Notes: generated by a model from the letters alone, not told the origin. Numbered from the stretch's first letter, positions 1-9,572 are shown. The stretch is 64,000 bases of DNA from Actinomycetota bacterium (GCA_027315345.1 DAHUYE010000043.1:27654-91653); one strand, 5' to 3'. Numbers and translations: made by a program.

Positions 1-554
1 AGGACCTGGCCGACCACTACCGCGTGGTTCCCACCCAGGCTCGGCCCCGGCTGGCCGAGTTGGTCGAGGAGGGCAGGCTGGAGCCGGTGGAGGTGGAGGG
101 CTGGGCCGAGCCCGCCTTCATGGTGCCCGGCCTCCGACCCCATCGGCCCACCCGGGACCACGCCACCCTGCTGTCACCCTTCGACTCGCTCGTCTGGGAC
201 CGGGCCCGCACCCTCCGGCTTTTCGGCTTCGACTACCGCATCGAGATCTACGTGCCCGAGCCGAAGCGCCGGTACGGCTACTTCGTGTTGCCCCTGCTGC
301 TCGGGGATGAACTGGTGGGGCGCTTCGACCTGAAGGCGGACCGGAAGGCCGGCGTGCTCCGGGTCAACGCCGCCCACGTCGAAGCCGGCGCTGACCCCGG
401 GCCGGTGGCCGAGGCGGCCTCCGCCGAGCTGGCCGCCCTGGCCGGCTGGCTCGGCCTGGGGAGCGTGGCCGTGGCCGGCCGGGGCAACCTGGCCCCAGCC
501 CTGCGCCGGACAGCCGGGCCGGCACGAGGTCGGATAGGTTCCTCCCGTGGCTGA
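1..554 (+). CDS. YcaQ-like winged-helix protein, C-terminal part (5' end outside window)
   Basis: The frame is open from the left edge (codons begin at position 3) and ends with TGA at 552-554, so only the last 183 or so residues are seen. The sequence has the DLADHYR, LLSPFDSLVWDR and GRFDLKADR blocks I associate with the YcaQ/AlkX-type winged-helix family (DUF1006), some members of which unhook DNA interstrand crosslinks as glycosylases. The catalytic QxQ region would lie upstream and cannot be checked. The stop overlaps the GTG start of the next gene by 8 bases, so the two are probably co-transcribed. Family assignment is fairly firm; the exact activity is not known. Confidence 0.75.
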   Translation, partial: DLADHYRVVPTQARPRLAELVEEGRLEPVEVEGWAEPAFMVPGLRPHRPTRDHATLLSPFDSLVWDRARTLRLFGFDYRIEIYVPEPKRRYGYFVLPLLLGDELVGRFDLKADRKAGVLRVNAAHVEAGADPGPVAEAASAELAALAGWLGLGSVAVAGRGNLAPALRRTAGPARGRIGSSRG

Positions 555-1374
555 TGACGGACGGGTGACCATCGAAGAAGGGGTGGTGTTCGGCACCGGC
601 GGAGGCCGGGACCTCAAGGCGGACGTGTTCACTCCCCCCGGTGAGGTCAAGGACGCCCCGGCCGTGCTGCTGGTGCACGGGGGCGGCTGGCGCCAGGGTG
701 ACCGCAGCCAGCTGCGCGGCTATGGAGTGCTGCTGGGCCGGCGCGGCTATGTCTGCGTGGCCAGCGAGTACCGGCTCATACCCGAGTCGCCCTGGCCGGC
801 CCAGATCCACGACGTCAAGGCCGCCCTGCGCTGGATGCGGGCCAACGCCGGCCGCCTCGGGATCGACCCGGACAAGATCGCCATCGAGGGCAACTCGGCC
901 GGCGCCCACCTGGCCCTGCTGGCCGCCGGAACGCCCGACCATCCCGAGTTCGAAGGCGACGGGGGAAATCCCGGCGTCTCCACGGCCGTGGCCGCCGCCA
1001 TCGGCGTCTACGCCCCCACCCTGTTCTGGCATGAGCAGTCGGCCCGGGGCGGCGTACCGATCCTGGCCCTCCACGATGAGCCCAGCGCCGAGCTGGCGGC
1101 AGCGGCCAGCCCCATGACCCACGTGTCGGGGGAGTTCCCACCCACCCTGCTCATCCACGGCACCGGGGACACCACCGTTCCGCCGCTGGCCAGCGTGCGC
1201 ATGTACGAGGAGTTGGTGGCGGCCAAGGTGCCGGTCGAGCTGCACATGTACGCCGAGCAGCCCCACGCCTTCGACGCCGTCCCCGAGTTCGGGCGGCAGT
1301 GTGCCGCCGAGATGCTGCTGTTCCTGGACCGCTACGTGCGCCAGCCCCGCCGGGCCGAAGCCCTCACGCTGTAG
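547..1374 (+). CDS. alpha/beta hydrolase (esterase/lipase, HSL-like)
   Basis: A 275-residue cytoplasmic hydrolase of the hormone-sensitive-lipase/BD-FAE type. The oxyanion-hole motif HGGG is at residues 44-47, the nucleophile elbow GNSAG at 115-119 (Ser117), the acid is probably Asp208 in HGTGDTT, and the base is His240 in QPHAFD, so the triad is complete. No signal peptide is visible. The GTG start at 547 overlaps the end of the preceding gene by 8 bases; the only nearby ATG is in another frame that closes at once, so GTG is the better choice. Likely substrates are short acyl or carbamate esters, but the substrate cannot be read from the sequence. Confidence 0.85.
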   Translation: MADDGRVTIEEGVVFGTGGGRDLKADVFTPPGEVKDAPAVLLVHGGGWRQGDRSQLRGYGVLLGRRGYVCVASEYRLIPESPWPAQIHDVKAALRWMRANAGRLGIDPDKIAIEGNSAGAHLALLAAGTPDHPEFEGDGGNPGVSTAVAAAIGVYAPTLFWHEQSARGGVPILALHDEPSAELAAAASPMTHVSGEFPPTLLIHGTGDTTVPPLASVRMYEELVAAKVPVELHMYAEQPHAFDAVPEFGRQCAAEMLLFLDRYVRQPRRAEALTL

Positions 1375-1417
1375 GCCTCCCCCACCTTCGCCGGTGGGTG
1401 GACGGCCCCCGCCCGAC

Positions 1418-1888
1418 TCAGCCGGCGGCGGCCACCCCCATGGCGGCGGCCAGCAGGATGTTGGCCCCACGGGTGTCGCCCAGGAGGTTGCCCTCCATCC
1501 GGTTCATGACATAGGAGACGGCCATGCGGGCGTCGAGGTCGACCAGGACCACCGATCCCCCGTAGCCGCCCCAGAAGCAGGCCCGGGGGCCCAGGGGCAT
1601 GGTCTCGTTGCCCAGGCCGTAACCCAGGCCGAAGCGCAGGGGCGCCCCCAGCACCACGTCGGTCCCGTTGCTCTGTTCCGTAAAGACCGCCTGGCAGCCC
1701 TTTTCGGAGAGGAAGCGCCTTCCGCCGACGCTGCCCCCGGCGGCCAGCACCGACTGGACCCGGGCCACCGACCGGGCGTTGCCATGGCCGTTGGCGGCGG
1801 GGATCTCGGCCCGCCGCCACCACTCCAGCCAGGACATGTCCCCGGTCAGGGGTGGGTTGGACAGGACCCGCAGGGCGAAGGGCGCCAC
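1418..1888 (-). pseudogene. C-terminal remnant of a beta-lactamase-family serine hydrolase
   Basis: The frame reads like the last 150 or so residues of an EstB/class C beta-lactamase-family esterase: AEIPAANGHGNARS, then FGLGYGLGNE, then CFWGGYGGSVVLVDLDAR followed by VSYVMNRM. The N-terminal half with the catalytic SxxK and YxN motifs is absent. Upstream of 1888 the frame stays plausible for only 15-20 more codons (to about 1930-1945) before it runs into the start of the oppositely oriented gene at 1948. A typical family member is 350-400 residues. I infer a 5'-truncated gene left by a deletion or rearrangement; GTG at 1888 could still permit expression of a fragment, but no activity is expected. 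Confidence 0.7.
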
Positions 1889-1947
1889 CGAACCGACCGC
1901 CCCGGCCTGGGCCTCGACATCGATGGGGCCGGGCTTACGATCGGGCC

Positions 1948-2592
1948 ATGAGTGTTGCCGTTTCCTTCGCCGATGCCGAGCGGGCCTATCTGGCCGACGC
2001 CCTGGAACGTGTGGGCCCGGACGCCCCGACCCTGTGCGAGGGGTGGACCACCCGGGACCTGGCCATCCACCTGGTGGTACGGGAGCGCCGCCCCGACGCC
2101 GGGCCGGGCATGATCGTGCCCGCCCTGTCCGGATGGACGGAAAAGGTGATGGCCGGCCGTGCCGGGGACCCCTACTCCGAACTGGTGGGGAAGGTCAGGA
2201 CAGGCCCGCCGGGGTGGAGTCCCTTCGCCGTGCCAGGGGTGGCCGGACTGGTCAACGCCATGGAGTTCTTCGTCCACCACGAGGACGTGCGCCGGGCCCA
2301 ACCGGCCTGGGAGCCGAGGGAGCTCGACGGGGACGTCGAGGACCTCATCTGGTCACGCCTCGGCCGCCAGGCCCGGCTCATGTTCCGGAAAGCCCCGGTT
2401 GGGGTCAGATTGCACCGGGAGGACAACGGCACCGAGGCGGTGGCCAAGGCGGCCACCCCGGTCGTGACGGTGATCGGAGCGCCCGGGGAGTTGCTCCTCT
2501 ACGCCTTCGGCCGCCGGTCGGCGGCCCGGGTTCGACTGGAGGGCGATCCGGGGGCGGTGGCCCGGCTGGAGGCGGCCGACGTGGGCCTCTGA
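1948..2592 (+). CDS. TIGR03085 family metal-binding protein (DinB/MDMPI-like)
   Basis: A 214-residue protein with the hallmark CEGWTTRDLAIHLVVRERRP near the N terminus and EFFVHHEDVRRA in the middle, typical of the actinobacterial TIGR03085 family. This family belongs to the DinB/maleylpyruvate-isomerase N-terminal fold, in which three His or acidic residues bind a metal; His36 and the HHED histidines are the likely ligands here. Related enzymes use thiol cofactors such as mycothiol, but the substrate of this family is not established. ATG at 1948 is the first start after the truncated opposite-strand gene. The gene converges on the PIN-like gene with a 7-base gap. Confidence 0.8.
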   Translation: MSVAVSFADAERAYLADALERVGPDAPTLCEGWTTRDLAIHLVVRERRPDAGPGMIVPALSGWTEKVMAGRAGDPYSELVGKVRTGPPGWSPFAVPGVAGLVNAMEFFVHHEDVRRAQPAWEPRELDGDVEDLIWSRLGRQARLMFRKAPVGVRLHREDNGTEAVAKAATPVVTVIGAPGELLLYAFGRRSAARVRLEGDPGAVARLEAADVGL

Positions 2593-2599
2593 CCCGCCC

Positions 2600-3004
2600 T
2601 TACCGGAGCCGGGCGGTCCAGGCCCGGTTGCGCTCCGGGGAGTAGCGCCGGACGCTGCCCGCCGCCTGGGCCGCCATGGCGTGCGCCCAGCGATGGCAGG
2701 TGTCCCGGGCGGCCTGTTCCCGGCCGGCGGCGGGCGGGTCGATCCGCCATTCGACGGTCGCCACCGTGATGCCCAGGCGGCCCAGCAGTTCCGCCTGTTC
2801 GGCCGGCAGGTGATCATCGGCCGTGACCAGCACCCACTCCTCCTCGGCGTAGCGGCGGGCCAGGCCCCGCAGGAGCTCGGCGTCGGCGGCCCGGCCCAGG
2901 CCGATCTCCCCCACCGCCAGGGCCCGCCGGCCCCGACCCTTGAGCTCCCCGGCCAGGCGCCGGTTGAGGCTGGCGTCGAGGATGAGCAGGCGCGCTGTGC
3001 TCAT
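2600..3004 (-). CDS. PIN-like (DUF5615-type) putative toxin
   Basis: A 134-residue protein that begins LLILDASLNRRLAGELKGRG and has VLVTADDHLP near residue 60. This is the Asp-first, TxDxD layout of DUF5615/PIN-like nucleases. The nuclease-like core ends near residue 85 and is followed by about 50 residues, rich in Trp, Arg and Ala, that are longer than usual for the family. The ATG at 3004 overlaps the stop of the upstream HTH-DUF433 gene (ATGA arrangement). Antitoxin-then-toxin order and overlap are the usual signs of a type II toxin-antitoxin pair, so an RNase toxin is the best inference. Toxicity is not shown by sequence alone. Confidence 0.65.
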   Translation of the reverse strand: MSTARLLILDASLNRRLAGELKGRGRRALAVGEIGLGRAADAELLRGLARRYAEEEWVLVTADDHLPAEQAELLGRLGITVATVEWRIDPPAAGREQAARDTCHRWAHAMAAQAAGSVRRYSPERNRAWTARLR

Positions 3005-3726
3005 GACCGGCCCTCCGGGCCGGCCGGGGCCGCCGCGGCCGAACCAGGCGTCGGGCCTTCGCCGGCCAGGCGGCGGGCCTCGTGCCACCAACGCCGGGCG
3101 TCTTCTATCTCCGGGCCGGACAGGCCGTAGTCGTGCTTGAGGGTGTCCACACCCTGGGTGGTGGCGGCCAATTCGGCCACCAACTCGGCCGGCACCCGCC
3201 GGCCCTTGATCACCGGCCGGCCCGACAGTCGGCCCGGGTCGACCTCGATGTGGGTGATGGGGATGGTCCGGGCCGCCCAGCCCCCCCGGGACAGATCCGA
3301 GACCACCCCCACCAGGTCCAGCCCGGCCAGCACCGGATGACCGGCCACCACGTCGGTCTGGGTGTCGCCCGAGTCCACCACGACCGAACGGGCCGGGCGG
3401 CCCGGGGCCCGGCCGGCGGGTACCAGCAGGTCGGCCGTCTGCAGCGGCCAGGGGGTGTCCAGCTCCCGGCCCAGGCGCACCACCGTGGCCCGGATCGCCC
3501 GCAGGCTGACCCCTTGGACGATCAGCTCATGGACCAACATGGCTTCGGCCACGTCCTGGTAGCAGTAGACGCGGGGAGCGGAGGCCGAATGGGAGGAGGG
3601 GATGTAGCCCCGCCGGGCCCACTGGCCGATGGTCGTGCCGGGGACCCCGGCCAGCCGCCCGGCCTCCTCGGCCAGGTACCGGCCCCCGGGCGGGGCCATG
3701 TCCGCCCGGCCCCGGGGCGGGGCCAT
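3001..3726 (-). CDS. HTH (MerR-like) plus DUF433 putative antitoxin
   Basis: About 241 residues with two parts. The N-terminal 80 residues resemble a MerR-type winged helix (YLAEEAGRLAGVPGTTIGQW then VYCYQDVAEAMLVHELI). The C-terminal part, around residues 160-220, is a DUF433 domain (HIEVDPGRLSGRPVIKGRRV and a RRWWHEARR end), which commonly partners DUF5615 toxins. The ATG at 3726 lies one base after the TGA of the MFS gene, so translation is probably coupled. A second in-frame ATG at 3699 sits in a 27-base tandem copy of the start region (MAPPRGRAD/MAPPGGRYL), so the true start is uncertain by nine codons. It probably binds both its promoter and the toxin. Confidence 0.65.
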   Translation of the reverse strand: MAPPRGRADMAPPGGRYLAEEAGRLAGVPGTTIGQWARRGYIPSSHSASAPRVYCYQDVAEAMLVHELIVQGVSLRAIRATVVRLGRELDTPWPLQTADLLVPAGRAPGRPARSVVVDSGDTQTDVVAGHPVLAGLDLVGVVSDLSRGGWAARTIPITHIEVDPGRLSGRPVIKGRRVPAELVAELAATTQGVDTLKHDYGLSGPEIEDARRWWHEARRLAGEGPTPGSAAAAPAGPEGRS

Positions 3727-3727
3727 G

Positions 3728-5191
3728 TCAGTCCCGACGGGCGGCGGCCGTCGTCCGGTGCCGGACACCGGACAGCAGGGCGGCTATCAGCATGAGCCCC
3801 ACGGACAGGTAGAAGGCGGTGTGCAGGCCGCGGGTAAAGGCCGCCGCCAGCGACGGCTTGAGGGTGGTGGTGCCCACGAAGATGGCGAAGGCTACGTGCC
3901 GGGAGATGGCGTGGGACGAGGCCAGGATGGCCACGGCGAAGGAGAACACCATCCCCACGTTGGCGAAGGTGCGCAGCATCCCCGAGGCGATGCCGAACAC
4001 CTGGGGCGGGGCCGCCTTCATGACCGCGGCGGTGTTGGCCGGGAAGAACAGGCCGGCCCCGATGGAGCTGACGATGCTGGCCGCCACTACCAGGCCGTAG
4101 CTGCTGTGTAGATGCAACTGGGCGTAGAGGACGAGGGCCACCGCCTGGGTCCCCAGGCCGATGGTGGCCGGCCAGACCGGTCCGATGCGGTCGGCCAGAC
4201 GCCCGGAGGTGGGCCCGACCACGGCTCCGATGGTGTAGCCCGGCACCAACAGCAGGGAGGCGTCCAGCGGGCTCAGGCCCCTCACCCCCTGCAGGTACAT
4301 GATGACCAGGAACAGCACGGCGAAGTTGGCCAGGCTCTGGAACATCGACGCCAGCAGCGACGCCGTCATGGTCGGGATTCTGAACAGGTCCATGTTGAGC
4401 ATGGGGGCCTGGGCCCGGAACTCGATCCCCACGAAGGCCACCAGCAGAGCGCCCCCGAGCAGGAGGGCCACCAGGATTTCCCCACTGAAGGAATCCGAGG
4501 CCAGCTTGGTCATGGCCCACAGCACCGACAGCAGTCCGCCGGCCAGGCTGAGCATGCCGGCCACGTCGAAGCGCCGGGCCTGGGTTTGGGTCCGGTCCCG
4601 GAGCACCCGCACGGCCAGCAGCACGGCCAGGGTGCCGATGGGGGCATTGATCCAGAAGATCCAGCGCCAGGAGACGTAGGTGACCATGGCCCCGCCGATG
4701 AGGATGCCGAGCACCGCCCCGGTGGTGTAGGCGCCGGCATTGAAACCGAAGGCGCGGCCCCGCTTCTCGGGCGGGAAGATGTCGGCGATGACGGCGCCGG
4801 AGTTGGCCGTCAGCAGGGCGCCCCCGACTCCCTGGAGAACCCGGAAGCTGATGATGGACGACTCGTTCCAGGCCAGGGCGCAGAGCACCGAGCCGATGAT
4901 GAAGACGATGAAACCGGCCTCGTACATCCGGACCCGGCCGAACATGTCGCCCAGGCGGCCGACCTGGGTGGCCAGGACGGTGATGACCAGCAGGTAGGCG
5001 ATGATCACCCACACCACCGAGGACAGGGCCAGGTGCAGGCTGCGCTGGATTTCGGGCAGAGCCAGCACCACGATGGTGGTGTCGATGGCGGCGATCAGCA
5101 CGCCGGTCATGACCACCAGCAGGGCCAGGCCCGTGCGGATGGGCGGCTCCTCGGCGGTGCTCGGTGCCTGGATCCCGGCGGGGGCGCTCAC
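3728..5191 (-). CDS. MFS transporter, DHA2 (14-TM drug:H+ antiporter) family
   Basis: A 487-residue integral membrane protein. The first helix carries VLIAAIDTTIVVLALPEIQR, typical of the EmrB/QacA (DHA2) group. The loop 2-3 signature is VGRLGDMFGRVRMYEAG, and motif C is seen in GAYTTGAVLGILIGG. The length and pattern of hydrophobic segments fit 14 helices. Such proteins export drugs or other hydrophobic compounds using the proton gradient. The gene leads a possible three-gene unit with the HTH-DUF433 and PIN-like genes, but the MerR-like domain there is more likely an antitoxin than an exporter regulator. The substrate is unknown. Confidence 0.85.
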   Translation of the reverse strand: MSAPAGIQAPSTAEEPPIRTGLALLVVMTGVLIAAIDTTIVVLALPEIQRSLHLALSSVVWVIIAYLLVITVLATQVGRLGDMFGRVRMYEAGFIVFIIGSVLCALAWNESSIISFRVLQGVGGALLTANSGAVIADIFPPEKRGRAFGFNAGAYTTGAVLGILIGGAMVTYVSWRWIFWINAPIGTLAVLLAVRVLRDRTQTQARRFDVAGMLSLAGGLLSVLWAMTKLASDSFSGEILVALLLGGALLVAFVGIEFRAQAPMLNMDLFRIPTMTASLLASMFQSLANFAVLFLVIMYLQGVRGLSPLDASLLLVPGYTIGAVVGPTSGRLADRIGPVWPATIGLGTQAVALVLYAQLHLHSSYGLVVAASIVSSIGAGLFFPANTAAVMKAAPPQVFGIASGMLRTFANVGMVFSFAVAILASSHAISRHVAFAIFVGTTTLKPSLAAAFTRGLHTAFYLSVGLMLIAALLSGVRHRTTAAARRD

Positions 5192-5297
5192 GCCCCCAGT
5201 ATCGACCGAACGGGGGCGGAACCGGGAATCCGGCTCCGCCCCCTGCTACCTGGGACTACTTCTCTTTCTCTCTGACGGCTTGATGCCGGCCGGCGGC

Positions 5298-5543
5298 CTA
5301 CTCGACGTAGGTGTCCACCCGGCGGGTGGCGGGGCCGTTGTCGATGACGGTGGTGTCACCGCCGCGCACTCCCCCCCAACTCCCCACCCCGCTTATCAGC
5401 AGGGCGGCCAACAGGCCGATGGCCCCGACCGCCATGAGGATGTAGCCGATGGTCTGAAGGTCGACCCCCCGGGCCACGGCGTGAACCGCGAACGCCAACA
5501 CGGCTCCCACTGCCAGCAGGAACACACTGATTCCGATTCCCAT
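5298..5543 (-). CDS. DUF6458 family small membrane protein
   Basis: An 81-residue protein with two hydrophobic segments (about residues 2-22 and 33-55) and a short polar tail ending RRVDTYVE. It matches the actinobacterial DUF6458 pattern (MGIGISVFLLAVGAVLAFAV). An AAGGAG-like site five bases upstream supports the ATG at 5543; a GTG two codons earlier would overlap that site. Function is unknown. It stands alone between the MFS and P450 genes. Confidence 0.75.
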   Translation of the reverse strand: MGIGISVFLLAVGAVLAFAVHAVARGVDLQTIGYILMAVGAIGLLAALLISGVGSWGGVRGGDTTVIDNGPATRRVDTYVE

Positions 5544-5617
5544 GACCACTCCTTGTCTTGTGGACCGCCGCAGCGGTCACTCCGGAGTGTTCCCGTACAG
5601 CCCGGGACCAAACTTCC

Positions 5618-6882
<1,265 letters not shown>

Positions 6883-6886
<4 letters not shown>

Positions 6887-7479
6887 TTCTCCCCCAGGGT
6901 GGATGCGGCGGATGCGGTGGATGCGGCGGATGCGGCGGTCAGGGACGGGAGCCCGTCCAGGCTCTCGACGTTGTTGTCCTCCCGGTAGGCGACCAGCCCC
7001 TCCGGGCCCTTCTGCTCGGCCCAGTGGTCCAGGTTGTCCCGGTGGCGCTCGAAGGTCATGAGAGGGACGGCGTAGCCGCAGGAGTCGGATACCCGCTCGG
7101 CTTCCACCACGATGACGGCCCGGGTCCCCGGATTGGGGCCGAACCGGCCGGCCACCTCCTCCCAGTCGGGTTCCTCCGGGGTGACCACCCGGCCCCGGCC
7201 GTGGACGCGGATGATGCGGGGTGGTCCCTCGAAGGCGCAGAACATGACCACGATGCGCCCGTTCTCCCGCAGGTGGGCGATCGTCTCCGAGCCGCTGCCG
7301 GTCAGATCCCGGTAGGCGAGCCGCCGGGGCCCCAGGACGGCCAGGCTGCCGTTGTTCCCCTTGGGCGAGCAGTTGACGTGACCGGCGGCCCCGGCCGGGG
7401 CCGTAGCCACGAAGAAGACGGGCTGGGCCAGGATGAACTCACCCAGCCGCCCGTCCAGGGTGTCGTATTGGCGTCCCAC
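6883..7479 (-). CDS. pyridoxamine 5'-phosphate oxidase-like flavin-binding protein
   Basis: A 198-residue protein of the PNPOx-like split-barrel fold: FILAQPVFFVATAPAGAAGH, NCSPKG, YRDLTGSGSETIAHLRENGR and IVVMFCAFEGPPRIIRVHG. These blocks are typical of a large actinobacterial group that binds FMN or F420. The GTG at 7479 is chosen because the conserved domain begins directly after it; the frame extends upstream without homology. The C terminus ends in an Ala/Ser/Thr stretch encoded by four 9-base repeats, which lies outside the fold. It is translationally coupled to the downstream P450, suggesting they act in the same oxidation pathway. The substrate is unknown. Confidence 0.75.
6902..6937. 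repeat. four tandem 9-base units (GATGCGGCG)
   Basis: Four consecutive 9-base copies, one with a single change, inside the 3' end of the flavin-oxidase-like gene. They encode the Ala-Ser-(Ala/Thr) tail and keep the reading frame. Variation in copy number would only alter the length of the tail. Confidence 0.85.
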
Positions 7480-7620
7480 GGCCCCAGTGTCGCACCGGCG
7501 CCGGTCCCCGCGCTTCCGGGCGTGCACCGGGCCGAAGCGGGCCCCACGGCGCCACATGGCCCCTTTGTCAGGGAGTTGATAGTCCGTTGGGACCATGACG
7601 ATCTAGCGCCGACATCCCAT

Positions 7621-7649
7621 TTGTCAGATGAGTCTCGACTCCCTGTACT
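7621..7649 (+). promoter_or_regulatory. possible sigma70-like promoter for the subtilase gene
   Basis: TTGTCA at 7621-7626 and TGTACT at 7644-7649 are 17 bases apart, about 70 bases before the ATG at 7719. The -35 box matches consensus at five positions and the -10 box at four. The region 7480-7718 separates two divergent genes and holds nothing else that I can identify. Confidence 0.35.
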
Positions 7650-7718
7650 TACCCTGTCACTCTCAGTGGCAAGGAACGGGGCCACAGCACAGCTGGGCCC
7701 CCGGGCGAGGAGCAAAGA

Positions 7719-9500
7719 ATGAAGATACGGACGTCCCGTAAGGGCGTTTCCTGGGATATGAGGGACGCGGCGCATAGCTTGCGCCGACGCCTCCTGGCCG
7801 CGGGCACCGCCGGGGTCAGCCTGTTCGCCATGGCGGCCCCGGCGGCCATGGCGAACACTCCCACCGCCGGTGAAGGGCCCCTTCAGTCCGTGCTGGTGGA
7901 ATACGCGCCACCCGGTGCAACCATTGCCGCCGACGCCGCCGGGGTCGCCAGCACCCGGACCGACACGCTCGGCCTGCTCGGCTCGGTCCTGCCACCGGGC
8001 CTGGCCACGCAGACCTTCGACTCGACCGGGGCGGTGGCCGTGACCCTGCCCCAGGCCCTGATCGGTGTCCTGGAGGCCGACGGGGCGACGGTCAGCCCGG
8101 ACACACACGGGAACCCGTTCCTGAGCACCACCTCGACGGCCACCTGCCCGTCGGCCACGACCTACTCCCCGCCGACGGGATACTTCCCGACCGACACCGG
8201 GGCCAACCAGCTGGCCGGCGCCGGTGACACCGGTCAGGGGACCACCGTGGCCATCCTGGACACCGGCATCGATGGCAGCCTGCCGGACTTTGCCGGGCGC
8301 CTGATCGGCGGCGCCGACCTGAGCGGGGGCAGCTCCCCCTTCACCGACGGGTACGGACACGGGACCTTCGTGGCCGGCCTGGTGGCCGGCAACGGCGCCA
8401 GCTCGAACGGCCAGTACGTGGGCGAGGCTCCGGGGGCCAACCTGGTGTCGATCAAGGTGGCCGGCGCCAACGGCGCCACCAGCATCTCCACCATCATCCA
8501 CGGGATCGACTGGGCGGTGAACCACCAGTCCCAGTACGGGATCAACGTCCTCAACCTGTCCCTGGGGGCCATGCCCACCGGGCCGACGGCCACCGAGCCG
8601 CTGGACCAGGCCGTCGAGTACGCCTGGAACGCGGGAATCACCGTGGTGGTGGCGGCGGGGAACTCCGGCCCGTTCAACGGGACCATCACCAGCCCCGGTG
8701 ACGACCCGCTGGTCATAACCACCGGCGCCTTCGCCGACAACAACTCCCCGGCCCCGGCCAACTGGGCCGCCTGCCCGTTCTCCTCGGTGGGACCCACCGA
8801 GTACGACGGCTGGCTCAAGCCCGACCTGGTGGCCCCGGGCCGTTCGGTGGTCAGCCTGCTCGACCCGGGCTCGACCATCGCCACGGCCAACCCCCAGGCG
8901 GTGGTGGGCACGGCCAACTTCGTCGGGTCGGGCACGTCTTTCTCGGCGGCCATCACCTCCGGCGCCGCCGCCCTGGTGCTGTCGGCCAACCCGGGCATCA
9001 GCCCCAACGCCATCAAGGGCCGCCTGCTCGGCAACGCCATGCCGGGTGAGCTCGGCAACCCCTTCGTGGAGGGCCACGGCTTTCTCAACGCCTACGACGC
9101 AGCCACCGGGCCTCCGATGGTCTACCACCAAGGCCCGGCGGCCCTGGCCGAGGCCTCGTCCGTGCCGAGCAGCGTCAGCCTCAGCTCGGCCTGGGGCCCC
9201 TCGTCCTGGAACCCAGCCAACTGGACCGGCTCGGCCTGGGACGGCTCGGCCTGGGACGGCTCCTCGTGGACCGCCGGCCCTTGGAACGGCTCCTCCTGGA
9301 CCGGCTCGGCCTGGGACGGCTCCTCCTGGACCGGCTCCAGTTGGACCGGCTCCTCCTGGACCGGCTCTTCCTGGACCGGCTCCAGTTGGACCGGCTCCTC
9401 CTGGACCGGCTCGGCCTGGGACGCCATGGCCTGGGACGGCTCGTCCTGGACCGGCTCGTCCTGGACCGGCTCGGCCTGGGACGGGGATCTCTGGGCGTGA
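7719..9500 (+). CDS. secreted subtilisin-like serine protease with Trp-repeat tail
   Basis: A 593-residue S8 peptidase. The N terminus has a basic stretch (SLRRRLLAAG) and a hydrophobic core ending PAAMAN, a likely signal peptide. The catalytic triad is Asp181 (VAILDTGID), His214 (GHGTFVAG) and Ser407 (GTSFSAA), with oxyanion Asn315 (AAGNSGP). Residues 50-160 may serve as a propeptide-like domain. From residue 492 to 592 Trp occurs at exactly every fifth position, mostly in units WTGSS, WTGSA or WDGSS. A GAGGAG site seven bases upstream supports the ATG. The protease probably acts outside the cell or at the wall; the tail's role is unknown, possibly wall attachment or assembly. Confidence 0.9.
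   Translation: MKIRTSRKGVSWDMRDAAHSLRRRLLAAGTAGVSLFAMAAPAAMANTPTAGEGPLQSVLVEYAPPGATIAADAAGVASTRTDTLGLLGSVLPPGLATQTFDSTGAVAVTLPQALIGVLEADGATVSPDTHGNPFLSTTSTATCPSATTYSPPTGYFPTDTGANQLAGAGDTGQGTTVAILDTGIDGSLPDFAGRLIGGADLSGGSSPFTDGYGHGTFVAGLVAGNGASSNGQYVGEAPGANLVSIKVAGANGATSISTIIHGIDWAVNHQSQYGINVLNLSLGAMPTGPTATEPLDQAVEYAWNAGITVVVAAGNSGPFNGTITSPGDDPLVITTGAFADNNSPAPANWAACPFSSVGPTEYDGWLKPDLVAPGRSVVSLLDPGSTIATANPQAVVGTANFVGSGTSFSAAITSGAAALVLSANPGISPNAIKGRLLGNAMPGELGNPFVEGHGFLNAYDAATGPPMVYHQGPAALAEASSVPSSVSLSSAWGPSSWNPANWTGSAWDGSAWDGSSWTAGPWNGSSWTGSAWDGSSWTGSSWTGSSWTGSSWTGSSWTGSSWTGSAWDAMAWDGSSWTGSSWTGSAWDGDLWA
9192..9494 (+). repeat. 15-base coding repeats giving Trp every fifth residue (21 Trp)
   Basis: Twenty-one TGG codons occur at exact 15-base intervals at the 3' end of the subtilase gene. 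Most units encode W-T/D-G-S-S/A. Six consecutive intervals are near-identical, consistent with recent slippage expansion, while the ends are more diverged (GPSS, NPAN, TAGP, DAMA, DGDL). Confidence 0.95.
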
Positions 9501-9572
9501 CACCCCCACCGGGGCGCAACGGGGCGCCCCGGGAAGCGGCGCAGAAGCTGCGCACTCAATATTCAGGCTCCT

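Noticed and set aside
2600..5191. A mobile defence island around the toxin-antitoxin pair
   Set aside because: No transposase, integrase, direct flanking repeats or base-composition shift was seen; the genes look like the chromosome around them.
7597..7718. An attachment or operator site from the repeated TTTGTCAG near 7566 and 7620
   Set aside because: The shared part is too short, and one copy is better explained as a -35 box.
9192..9494. CRISPR-like array, because of regular repeats
   Set aside because: The repeats are 15-base coding units with no spacers and stay in frame with the subtilase.
7302..9509. A 735-codon open frame on the minus strand across the subtilase gene
   Set aside because: It consists of Gly-Arg-Ala-Pro repeats that are the reverse reading of the Trp-repeat region and shows no protein-like features.
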